Source of the DNA: Ignavibacteriales bacterium
GTDB lineage: Bacteria > Bacteroidota > Ignavibacteria > Ignavibacteriales > Melioribacteraceae
Assembly: GCA_020059785.1 (NCBI GenBank)
Contig: JAGVBL010000092.1
Span: forward strand, 1-10,826
Direction: 5' to 3'
DNA: 10,826 bases
In this document: positions 1-5,892 of the stretch, one piece after another
Numbering within the stretch: position 1 is the stretch's first letter
Layout of the letters: every line of letters starts with the position of its first letter
The notes under the pieces: generated by a model
The model's input: only the letters and a program-made list of their open reading frames with translations
Databases searched by the model: none
Told to the model about the DNA's origin: nothing
Translations under genes and position numbers: made by a program

Positions 1-928
1 ATAATATATTATCATTTTTAGAAAATTCTTTTTTAGCAATCATATCTATCAATCCGCCCAACGATCTTCCTGTATAAACCGGATCAACAAGGATTCCTTC
101 TTTACTTGCTAACAATTTAATTGCATTCCTCTCCAAATCACCTACAACACCATAACCATCACCAAGATATTCTTTACGTAAAATAATATCAGCTTGAGTA
201 AATATATTATTCAAACCACAAAATTCACTGGATAAATTCAGCAGCTTTAGTAACCTATCAACATAAGGTTCTTCATCCCCGGCTTTATCAATATCAACAC
301 CTATTATATTTGCTCCAACATTATAAACTCTGTTACCAAGAATAATACCTGAATGAGTCCCTCCAGAACTTGAAGCAAATACGATATGATCAATATGAAT
401 TTTGATTTCATTTATTTGTTTTTTTAGTTCATTCATTGCTTCAATAAATCCATAGACTCCAATCGGGTTAGAGCCGCCATAAGGAACCATGTAAGGTTTC
501 CTTCCGGATTTTTTAAGTTCGTCTGCTACATCAGGAATTTTTTCCCCCTTACGATATTCACCAGTCCAGTGGACCTTTGCACTAAGCAATTTATCGATTA
601 GATAATTTCCCTGAGGTAGTGAGGGTTCTTCTCCTCCTAAAACAAGATGACACTCCAAACCTGACATTGCAGCAGCGGCAGCAGTTTGTCTGCAATGATT
701 GGATTGTTCGGCACCGCCGGTAATAACAGAATCACATCCGCTTGCAATTGCATCTGCTAATAGAAATTCCAACTTGCGGGTTTTATTACCCCCGAATGCC
801 AGTCCTGTAAGATCATCTCTCTTGATAAAGAGCCGGGGTCCATTCAAGTAATCCGATAATTTTTTAAGCTCGTGAAGAGGAGTTGGAAAGAAACCTAACT
901 TAGTGCGTGGAAGTATTTTTATTTCCAT
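1..928 (-). CDS. D-cysteine desulfhydrase / ACC deaminase-family PLP enzyme (3' end cut by window)
   Basis: This is a fold-type II pyridoxal-phosphate enzyme of the D-cysteine desulfhydrase/ACC deaminase family. Such enzymes break down D-cysteine to pyruvate, H2S and ammonia, or ACC to 2-oxobutyrate and ammonia, in the cytosol. I translated 309 codons from the ATG at 926-928. Visible landmarks are FGGNKTRKLEF (K49 is the expected PLP lysine), EQSNHCRQ (S76-N77, the nucleophile region), a SSGGTHSG phosphate-binding loop near 187-194, GDGYG near 256-260, and DPVYTGRS near 282-289. ACC deaminases usually have Glu after the DPVY tyrosine. The Thr here (T287) favours the D-cysteine desulfhydrase type, although substrate choice cannot be fixed by reading. 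The frame is open at base 1, and the family's HTGG-type C-terminus should follow directly, so about 20-30 residues are missing. The start overlaps the upstream small membrane-protein gene by 29 nt, implying cotranscription and coupled translation with it and with the TauE-like permease. Confidence 0.9.
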   Translation of the reverse strand, partial: MEIKILPRTKLGFFPTPLHELKKLSDYLNGPRLFIKRDDLTGLAFGGNKTRKLEFLLADAIASGCDSVITGGAEQSNHCRQTAAAAAMSGLECHLVLGGEEPSLPQGNYLIDKLLSAKVHWTGEYRKGEKIPDVADELKKSGRKPYMVPYGGSNPIGVYGFIEAMNELKKQINEIKIHIDHIVFASSSGGTHSGIILGNRVYNVGANIIGVDIDKAGDEEPYVDRLLKLLNLSSEFCGLNNIFTQADIILRKEYLGDGYGVVGDLERNAIKLLASKEGILVDPVYTGRSLGGLIDMIAKKEFSKNDNIL

Positions 929-1268
929 GGCTAATTCTTCTTACAATTTGATGATATAAAATAATTATTACCAGCATAATAAAAATGACCTGGTTAGCAT
1001 TAGCAACCTCTATTTCAATTGATAATAATAGCGCTCTAATTGAGCCAAGTAGATAAAAATAGCATAGAACAATTTCCAACCTTGTTATTTTTCTAACCAG
1101 TATTGATCTTTTTCTGATTAAATAAAAAAATGATAATGTAATTATTAAGAATAGGATTGCCTCAAATGGGAAGACATATTTGGGGTTGTTTTGCAATATT
1201 AATCTTCCTGCAAAATCGATCAGTATGGAGATTATAACAAGAAATATTGAGCGATAATAATTTGTCAT
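900..1268 (-). CDS. Small four-helix membrane protein of unknown function
   Basis: I do not recognise the family of this 122-residue protein. It is very hydrophobic, with probable transmembrane segments at about residues 6-25, 33-51, 63-84 and 91-108. Short basic loops (IRKRS near 51-55, VRKITR near 58-63) and a polar, basic C-terminus (RRISHGNKN) suggest cytoplasmic faces. No catalytic motif or signal peptide is apparent. The ATG overlaps the stop codon of the TauE/SafE-like gene by one base (TAATG at 1266-1270). Its own 3' end overlaps the PLP-enzyme start by 29 nt. This wedged position, and the lack of a clear ribosome-binding site, suggest translation coupled to its neighbours and a job linked to the permease, perhaps as an accessory subunit. 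That role is inferred from position only. Confidence 0.7.
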   Translation of the reverse strand: MTNYYRSIFLVIISILIDFAGRLILQNNPKYVFPFEAILFLIITLSFFYLIRKRSILVRKITRLEIVLCYFYLLGSIRALLLSIEIEVANANQVIFIMLVIIILYHQIVRRISHGNKNTSTH

Positions 1269-2002
1269 TACAACACTGAATTAAGAATGAGTACCGAACC
1301 AATAATCAGAATAAAAAAGTAAATTATTTTTTTAAACTCATCTTCATTTAATTTATTATGGATTTTATTCCCCAGGTAGAATGCAATTAAAATTACCGGT
1401 AGCGCATAAATATAGGTTTTCCATACAAATCCAGTCCACAGACCCGATGCACCATGACTTAATGTTATTATTAGTCCGGTCGGGAAAAATATTCCTTGCA
1501 ATGTAGCTCTAAAATTTTGCGCGGACCAGCGCCGCAACACTCCATAAATAACCGTCGGGGGTCCATTGGTATTATATGCTCCGCCAAGAATTCCGGCAAA
1601 TAAACCAAAAATTAGAGAGAATTTTTCGTTTTTAAGATATGGCAAATTCTTTACAAACAAATAATAAATTCCGAACAGAACAAGAAGTATACCCAATGTA
1701 ATTTTAATTACTACTTCAGAAGTGTTCTTCAAATAATAAAGTCCAATTGGTAGACCAAGCATAGTGGATAATATAAACTGCCATGTATCATTAAAACTTA
1801 TTTTACGCCACGAAGTAATAAGTAACAACAAAGCTAATGTTGAAGCTGTTAATGCCATTATAGGAGTAGCCGATTTGATATCAATAAAAAAAGCAAGAAG
1901 TGGCATACCAACAACTGCTTCACCAAATCCAATAGCTGACCTAATGAATGAACCGATAAATATTATAAGTAAGACAATTAAAATGGTTGTGGATGTTATC
2001 AT
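1268..2002 (-). CDS. TauE/SafE-family sulfite/organosulfur exporter-like permease
   Basis: This 244-residue integral membrane protein matches the TauE/SafE (DUF81) permease family, whose members are implicated in export of sulfite, sulfoacetate and related anions. The family's two-repeat layout is visible. The first repeat starts with a helix carrying FIRSAIGFGEAVVGMPLL (about 19-36). The second carries GLFAGILGGAYNTNGPP (about 133-149), a characteristic glycine-rich family motif, followed by a conserved-looking RRWSAQNFRATL stretch (157-168). About seven to eight transmembrane helices are predicted, and the length is normal for the family. The start is the ATG at 2000-2002; no convincing Shine-Dalgarno precedes it. 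It is first in a three-gene overlapping cluster with a small membrane protein and a D-cysteine desulfhydrase-like enzyme. That context makes a sulfur-compound substrate plausible, but the real substrate is unknown. Confidence 0.85.
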   Translation of the reverse strand: MITSTTILIVLLIIFIGSFIRSAIGFGEAVVGMPLLAFFIDIKSATPIMALTASTLALLLLITSWRKISFNDTWQFILSTMLGLPIGLYYLKNTSEVVIKITLGILLVLFGIYYLFVKNLPYLKNEKFSLIFGLFAGILGGAYNTNGPPTVIYGVLRRWSAQNFRATLQGIFFPTGLIITLSHGASGLWTGFVWKTYIYALPVILIAFYLGNKIHNKLNEDEFKKIIYFFILIIGSVLILNSVL

Positions 2003-2093
2003 GAGGGTGAAATTTCGCTATTTGAAAAATGTTAGGTGTATGGTTATTTATAAGAATATGAGGCAGTCTCCAAATAAATTCCACAGTAATACT

Positions 2094-2134
2094 AAAAAAG
2101 CGGAAGACTGATTCTGTTCGAAATTGTCAGTCTT
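2094..2134 (-). terminator. Possible intrinsic terminator after fumC / leader terminator of the TauE-like cluster
   Basis: Read on the minus strand, AAGACTGA (2134-2127) pairs perfectly with TCAGTCTT (2111-2104) across a 15-nt loop, followed by CCGC and a run of six T (2099-2094). The stem is only 8 bp and the T run is displaced by four bases, so it would be a modest terminator. It shares its first arm with the hairpin at 2124-2154, which gives an attenuator-like choice between two folds. It may end fumC transcription, control read-through into the downstream cluster, or merely be part of the inverted-repeat element. Confidence 0.4.
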
Positions 2135-2154
2135 AGATAAGCCCGGACTGACAA
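2124..2154 (-). promoter_or_regulatory. Upstream hairpin, possible anti-terminator arm
   Basis: A perfect 9-bp inverted repeat pairs TTGTCAGTC (2124-2132) with GACTGACAA (2146-2154) across a 13-nt loop. In minus-strand RNA this hairpin forms before the second one. It uses bases 2127-2132, which the second hairpin also needs, so the two structures exclude each other. It lies 34 nt past the fumC stop and about 120 nt before the TauE-like start. It could alternatively be a stand-alone weak fumC terminator, since the stem is followed by TTTC. Confidence 0.4.
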
Positions 2155-2188
2155 CTAAAACCTAATGAGACCGCCTCACAAAAGATAC

Positions 2189-3580
2189 TTATTTTTTAGG
2201 ACCGATCATTTTTTCCGGTCGAACAACTTCATCAAATTTCTCTGGTGTTAATAGACCAAGTTCTACAGCAGCTTCTTTAAGTGTCTTATTCTCTTTATGA
2301 GCTTTCTTAGCAACTTTAGCTGCATTATCATAACCGATTACTGGGTTTAAAGATGTAACAAGCATCAAAGAATTTTCAAGATGTTTTTTGATGTTCGGTT
2401 CAACTGCAGTTATACCAACTACACAGTTATCTGCAAAACTTTCGCATGAATCGGCGAGCAATTTAATTGATTGAAGAATATTAAAAGCAATAACCGGCAT
2501 AAATACATTCAGTTCAAAATTACCGCTGGCTCCGGCAAAATTAATTGTTACATCATTGCCGAATACCTGAGCACAAACCATTGTCATTGCTTCTGATTGA
2601 GTAGGATTAACTTTGCCCGGCATGATTGAACTTCCGGGTTCATTTTCCGGTAAAGCTATCTCACCAATTCCGCATCGTGGTCCAGAACCGAGCCATCGTA
2701 TATCGTTCGAAATTTTTAATAATGATGCTGCAATCGTCTTCAATACACCGCTCATTTCTACAAGAGCATCTTTACCGGCCATAGCTTCGTATTTATTAGG
2801 TGCAGTCTGAAATGGTTTACCAGTCAATTCAGAAATTTTTGATGCTACTTTTACAGCATAATCAATGTGAGCATTCAAACCTGTACCAACAGCTGTTCCG
2901 CCTAACGGAATTTCATAAAGGCGTTTAAGCGAATCGCTTATTCTAGCAAGTCCATTTGTTAACTGCTGAGCATAACCTGAAAACTCATTACCTAATGTAA
3001 GCGGAGTAGCATCCATAAGATGGGTACGACCAATTTTAATAATATCTTTAAACTCATTAGCTTTTGAATCCAGTGCATCTCTTAGTTTTGTAAGCATTGG
3101 AATTAGCCTTCTGTGAATTTCTTCAACAGCTGCAACATGAATAGCAGTCGGGAAGGCATCGTTTGTAGATTGAGCTTTATTAACATCGTCATTAGGATGA
3201 ATTGGTTTTTTGCTTCCCATTACTCCCCCAACCATTTCTATAGCACGATTGGATATTACTTCATTTGCATTCATATTGGTTTGAGTTCCACTACCTGTCT
3301 GCCACACTACAAGCGGGAAATGATCGTTTAATTTACCTGCTATTACTTCGTCGGCTGCTTTAATTATTAAATCTCTTTTGTCATCAGGTAAAGAGCCAAG
3401 TTCATTATTTACAATTGCAGCAGCTTTTTTAACAATACCAAGAGCTCGTATCAATTCCGATGGAAATCTTTCTCCACCAATTTTAAAATTCATAAGTGAA
3501 CGTGCAGTCTGTGCACCATAATACTTATCTGTTGGGACTTTAATTTCGCCCATACTATCAGTTTCAATTCTGTATTCCAT
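2189..3580 (-). CDS. fumC: Fumarate hydratase class II
   Basis: This is the iron-independent, homotetrameric fumarase that interconverts fumarate and L-malate in the cytosolic TCA cycle. The 463-residue length is typical. Landmarks include GSGTQTNMNANEVISNRA (about 96-113, substrate-binding loop), STNDAFPTA (138-146), GRTHLMDATPL (184-194, containing the catalytic-region H187), the mobile lyase-family signature GSSIMPGKVNP (316-326, containing the catalytic serine), and a C-terminal GYDNAAKVAKKAH stretch (416-428). The combination of the SGTQTNMN and DATPLTLGNEFSGY segments marks fumarase rather than aspartase, although the two are close relatives. The ATG at 3578-3580 has a GGAG ribosome-binding site 6 nt upstream. 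It is flanked by spacers of 141 and 186 bp and is probably transcribed on its own. Confidence 0.97.
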   Translation of the reverse strand: MEYRIETDSMGEIKVPTDKYYGAQTARSLMNFKIGGERFPSELIRALGIVKKAAAIVNNELGSLPDDKRDLIIKAADEVIAGKLNDHFPLVVWQTGSGTQTNMNANEVISNRAIEMVGGVMGSKKPIHPNDDVNKAQSTNDAFPTAIHVAAVEEIHRRLIPMLTKLRDALDSKANEFKDIIKIGRTHLMDATPLTLGNEFSGYAQQLTNGLARISDSLKRLYEIPLGGTAVGTGLNAHIDYAVKVASKISELTGKPFQTAPNKYEAMAGKDALVEMSGVLKTIAASLLKISNDIRWLGSGPRCGIGEIALPENEPGSSIMPGKVNPTQSEAMTMVCAQVFGNDVTINFAGASGNFELNVFMPVIAFNILQSIKLLADSCESFADNCVVGITAVEPNIKKHLENSLMLVTSLNPVIGYDNAAKVAKKAHKENKTLKEAAVELGLLTPEKFDEVVRPEKMIGPKK

Positions 3581-3586
3581 TGAAAT

Positions 3587-3590
3587 CTCC
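3587..3590 (-). promoter_or_regulatory. Ribosome-binding site of fumC
   Basis: GGAG on the minus strand lies 6 nt before the fumC ATG, at good spacing. It supports the chosen start and shows that this organism uses Shine-Dalgarno sites. Confidence 0.75.
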
Positions 3591-3596
3591 GAATTA

Positions 3597-3625
3597 ATTA
3601 TGTTGTTGCTGAAAAATTAAGGCAA
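3597..3625 (-). promoter_or_regulatory. Possible sigma70-type promoter of fumC
   Basis: On the minus strand TTGCCT (3625-3620) and CATAAT (3602-3597) are separated by 17 bp, matching 4/6 and 5/6 of the TTGACA/TATAAT consensus. The start site would lie about 10 nt before the fumC ATG, giving a very short leader that barely holds the GGAG site. An alternative pair further upstream (TTGAAA, 17 bp, TAATTT) has a weaker -10. In AT-rich DNA such matches arise by chance. Confidence 0.35.
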
Positions 3626-3658
3626 TGCTCTCTTAATTTCAACGAAAATGAAAAATGC

Positions 3659-3688
3659 AATTGAGAATTTATAATTGAGAATTGAGGA
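3659..3688. repeat. Short AATTGAGAATT direct repeats
   Basis: AATTGAGAATT occurs at 3659-3669 and again at 3673-3683, and a third partial TTGAG copy follows at 3682-3686. It lies in the spacer between the NlpC/P60 gene and fumC. Such short AT-rich tandem repeats are common intergenic filler and can expand by slippage. No function is evident. Confidence 0.5.
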
Positions 3689-3721
3689 TAATAATTAGTG
3701 ATTATAAAGAATGGGATTGTT

Positions 3722-4441
3722 TTAATTATGGTCTATGTTATCTACTCTTCTGGCGCCTATAAATCGTTTTTTATAGTAAGGATCGTTCAGATTAGAGACA
3801 GTAACGCCAAGACTCCGGCTGGCATGGACAAATTGATCATCACCAAGGTAGATTCCAACATGACCCGGATAGGAACGTTTAGTTGTATTAAAATATACCA
3901 GGTCGCCAAACTTGAGATCATACTTAGAAATATTTTCCCCAATTTTAAATTGTTCTCTTGTACTTCTTGGTAAATCATATTCAACAGAATTCTGGAATAC
4001 CTGTTTGGTAAATGCAGAACAATCGATTCCATTCTCAGAATTTCCGCCATATTTATAAGGTGTATCTAAGAATTTTATTATTTCGAAAAGGATTTTTTCC
4101 CTTGTTGTTAGGGGAACGTTGTACGATTTCAATTTATCGATGTTGCCTAAAAATTTGGATTTATCAACCGGTTCAGTTTCAACAGGTAATTCATCAAATT
4201 CATCCAATGATGAATCTGGTATATCAGGGAAAGTAATAGTTGGTTGTTCGATAACATTCTTTTTAATTCTTAAGCTATCGGCAGAAGAAAATCTAACGCT
4301 ACTTTTTGAAGATTCCTTTGAGTCATTTTTTGAATTAGGTTGATTAAAGCGTGGTGATGAAGATGATGCACTGCAACCGGAAAACAGAATAATAGAAACT
4401 AAACCCAGGCAGAACAAAACTATGATTTTAGAAATCATCAT
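3722..4441 (-). CDS. NlpC/P60-family lipoprotein, probable peptidoglycan endopeptidase
   Basis: This 239-residue envelope protein probably cleaves peptide bonds in peptidoglycan stems. The N-terminus is a lipoprotein signal: a hydrophobic stretch (about 4-19) ending in a LFSGC lipobox, with C23 the expected lipidated residue. A Ser-rich, low-complexity linker (24-95) follows. The C-terminal NlpC/P60 domain (about 112-235) shows the expected triad: nucleophile C141 in NGIDCSAF, H194 in PGHVGIYLG, and polar H206 in FVHAS. PRSTREQF (158-165) and the KFGDLVYF strand (177-184) are typical of Spr/NlpC-like enzymes. There is no SH3 domain. The start is one of two adjacent ATGs (4436-4441), 7 nt after the sigma-factor stop and without a visible Shine-Dalgarno, so translation is probably coupled. 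It is the last gene of the long operon; no clear terminator follows. Confidence 0.93.
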   Translation of the reverse strand: MMISKIIVLFCLGLVSIILFSGCSASSSSPRFNQPNSKNDSKESSKSSVRFSSADSLRIKKNVIEQPTITFPDIPDSSLDEFDELPVETEPVDKSKFLGNIDKLKSYNVPLTTREKILFEIIKFLDTPYKYGGNSENGIDCSAFTKQVFQNSVEYDLPRSTREQFKIGENISKYDLKFGDLVYFNTTKRSYPGHVGIYLGDDQFVHASRSLGVTVSNLNDPYYKKRFIGARRVDNIDHN

Positions 4442-4448
4442 TTATTAT

Positions 4449-5303
4449 TTAACCGAGGTATGCTCTTAAGTTTTTACTGCGTGATGCATGTTTCAATCTT
4501 CTAATAGCTTTTTCTTTAATTTGCCTTACGCGTTCTCTGGTCAAATTAAATTTTTCGCCAATTTCTTCGAGTGTAAGAGAGTGTTCCTTATTTAATCCGA
4601 AATAAAGTTTTATTACTTCTGCCTCTCTTTCGGAAAGACTTGAAAGGACACGTTCAATTTCATTTCGTAAGGATTCAGACATTAAAATATAATCCGGAGA
4701 AGGGATTTCTTCATTAGAGAGCACATCAAGTAAGCGATTCTCTTCACCTTGAGAAAAAGGGGCATCCATAGAAACATGACGACCTGATATTTTTAAAGTA
4801 TCTGACACCTCGTCAATATCCATACTAAGTTCCTGAGCTAATTCATGTGCTTTAGGTTCACGTTCATATTCCTGTTCAAGATTGCTATATGCTTTACCAA
4901 TTTTATTAAGTGCACCAACTCTATTAAGAGGCAACCGAACAATACGCGATTGCTCGGCCAGAGCTTGAAGAATTGATTGTCTTATCCACCAGACCGCATA
5001 AGAGATGAATTTAAATCCTCGTGTTTCATCGAAACGTTTAGCAGCTTTTATTAAACCGAGGTTCCCTTCGTTAATCAAATCGCCAAGTGATAAGCCCTGA
5101 TTCTGATATTGTTTTGCGACAGAAACAACAAAACGTAAGTTGGCTTTAACCAATTTCTCAAGCGCTTTTTGATCTCCTTTTTTAATCTGAATAGCGAGAT
5201 ATATTTCATCTTCAGGTGTCAATAAATCTACTTTGCCAATTTCCTGAAGATATTTATCTAATGATTGACTTTCGCGATTAGTAAATTGCTTGGTGATTTT
5301 CAC
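4449..5303 (-). CDS. rpoD: RNA polymerase sigma factor, primary RpoD/SigA type
   Basis: This 284-residue sigma-70 family protein directs RNA polymerase to promoters. Domains in order are region 1.2 (about 13-47, DKYLQEIGKVDLLTPEDE), region 2 (51-121, including NLGLIKAAKRFDETRGFKF and YAVWWIRQSI, the -10 recognition and melting region), region 3 (about 133-210), and region 4 (223-276) with the -35 helix-turn-helix TLEEIGEKFNLTRERVRQIK. It has no region 1.1 and no non-conserved insert, matching the short primary sigma of Bacteroidota/Chlorobiota. A group 2 paralogue cannot be excluded without the genome. The start is GTG (5301-5303) with GGAG 9 nt upstream. It lies 17 nt after a microcompartment vertex gene, so it is probably cotranscribed with it. 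Confidence 0.93.
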   Translation of the reverse strand: MKITKQFTNRESQSLDKYLQEIGKVDLLTPEDEIYLAIQIKKGDQKALEKLVKANLRFVVSVAKQYQNQGLSLGDLINEGNLGLIKAAKRFDETRGFKFISYAVWWIRQSILQALAEQSRIVRLPLNRVGALNKIGKAYSNLEQEYEREPKAHELAQELSMDIDEVSDTLKISGRHVSMDAPFSQGEENRLLDVLSNEEIPSPDYILMSESLRNEIERVLSSLSEREAEVIKLYFGLNKEHSLTLEEIGEKFNLTRERVRQIKEKAIRRLKHASRSKNLRAYLG

Positions 5304-5312
5304 AATATAATT

Positions 5313-5316
5313 CTCC
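5313..5316 (-). promoter_or_regulatory. Ribosome-binding site setting the GTG start of the sigma factor
   Basis: GGAG on the minus strand sits 9 nt before the GTG at 5301-5303, inside the 17-nt gap after the preceding stop. The first residues after this GTG (KITKQFTNRESQSLDKYL) look like a normal short-sigma N-terminus, so the GTG is preferred over later starts. Confidence 0.65.
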
Positions 5317-5320
5317 GCAA

Positions 5321-5590
5321 TTAGGATTCGAGATTGACATAATCAACTATACCGACAATTGAAGCATCAACGGGAGCCATATCAACATCAAGAGGAATGA
5401 CAGCTTCGCTGGCAGTAACATAATAAATGATTTCACCTGGTCCGGCACCAACAGTATCTAGTGCAATAATTGGTTCACCTAATTTCTGAAACTCTCCATT
5501 TATTGGTTGAACAAACTGCATCTTATAACCTGTTATGGTATCATATTTACGTGTAGCCCAGATAGTACCGATAACTTTGCCCAGGTACAT
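5321..5590 (-). CDS. EutN/CcmL-family bacterial microcompartment vertex protein (second copy)
   Basis: BMC-P proteins of this 89-residue size form pentamers that cap the vertices of icosahedral protein organelles. The family pattern is clear: N-terminal MYLGKVIGTIWAT (1-13), a central ALDTVGAGPGEIIYYV (43-58), and C-terminal APVDASIVGIVDYV (72-85). Its nearest relative in the window is the adjacent 97-aa gene, which aligns from the first residue. It departs from the usual GSSAR segment after the GAG-Ge motif, having TASEAVI instead, so the two copies probably fill different roles or vertices. The ATG overlaps the stop of the preceding vertex gene (TAATG, 5588-5592), and GAAGG lies just upstream. 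No hexameric BMC shell gene is visible in the window. Family assignment is firm; which organelle it belongs to is unknown. Confidence 0.9.
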   Translation of the reverse strand: MYLGKVIGTIWATRKYDTITGYKMQFVQPINGEFQKLGEPIIALDTVGAGPGEIIYYVTASEAVIPLDVDMAPVDASIVGIVDYVNLES

Positions 5591-5883
5591 TACTTCCCTT
5601 CTTTCTTATTGTCGGTTACAGCAATGTCCAGTTTATCTACAATAGCCATAATTACAGCATCAACAGGTTTGTTTTTTGTTATTGTTGTTTGACGCGCAGA
5701 ACTTCCCTGGGCAACAATTACTACTTCTCCAACACCTGCTCCAACAGAATCAACCGCAATTACCGTAGATTCTCTAGGAGTATAATCCAGATTGAGTTGA
5801 CGAACAATTAAAAATTTAGCACCGACAAGATTTTCATCTTTTCGGGTAGACCATACAGTACCAATTACTTTTCCCAGTATCAG
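5590..5883 (-). CDS. EutN/CcmL-family bacterial microcompartment vertex protein with CTG start (first copy)
   Basis: My own translation gives a 97-residue BMC-P vertex protein: (M)ILGKVIGTVWSTRKDE at 1-16, AVDSVGAGVGEVVIVAQGSSAR (split as AVDSVGAGVGEV at 43-54 and VIVAQGSSAR at 55-64), and PVDAVIMAIVDKLD at 73-86. The GAG-Ge and GSSAR elements are textbook for the family. There is no ATG, GTG or TTG between the upstream in-frame TAG (at 5898-5896) and the conserved ILGKVIG. The CTG at 5881-5883 puts the initiator exactly where the neighbouring copy has its Met, and GAGG lies 5 nt upstream, so I chose CTG. A basic 8-residue tail ends the protein. It starts 7 nt after the PIN-gene stop and overlaps the next vertex gene by one base. 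Because of the odd start, standard gene callers may miss it. Confidence 0.88.
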   Translation of the reverse strand: MILGKVIGTVWSTRKDENLVGAKFLIVRQLNLDYTPRESTVIAVDSVGAGVGEVVIVAQGSSARQTTITKNKPVDAVIMAIVDKLDIAVTDNKKEGK

Positions 5884-5888
5884 ATATA

Positions 5889-5892
5889 CCTC
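5889..5892 (-). promoter_or_regulatory. Ribosome-binding site supporting the CTG start
   Basis: GAGG on the minus strand lies 5 nt (TATAT) before the CTG at 5883 and overlaps the stop codon of the PIN gene. The ideal spacing supports initiation at CTG rather than at the in-frame ATA or the second CTG just downstream. Confidence 0.65.

Larger units (their letters stand above)
2060..2177. repeat. Segment bounded by 11-bp terminal inverted repeats, MITE-like or IS-remnant candidate
   Basis: The segment begins with GAGGCAGTCTC (2060-2070) and ends with GAGACCGCCTC (2167-2177). These are inverted repeats differing at one position; in minus-strand RNA that position can form a G-U pair. The 118-bp interior has no believable ORF. 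This size and end structure resemble a miniature inverted-repeat element or the paired ends of a decayed insertion sequence. No flanking target duplication is obvious (AGAATAT on the left, ACAAAAG on the right), and there is no second copy in this window. It fills most of the spacer between fumC and the TauE-like gene. A plain RNA structural element is the alternative. Confidence 0.45.

Noticed and set aside
1764..2111. A 115-codon plus-strand frame spanning the start of the TauE-like gene and the spacer
   Set aside because: It lies mostly antisense to the permease, has no recognisable domain or ribosome-binding site, and runs through the inverted-repeat spacer. It is a chance frame.
3614..3639. 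An 8-bp AAATTAAG/CTTAATTT hairpin upstream of fumC
   Set aside because: The stem is almost entirely A-T, the loop is 10 nt and there is no T run, so it is neither a convincing terminator nor an operator.
3722..4441. Several overlapping frames on both strands inside the NlpC/P60 gene
   Set aside because: They lack domains and starts with ribosome-binding sites, while the minus-strand frame carries a full lipobox and catalytic triad.
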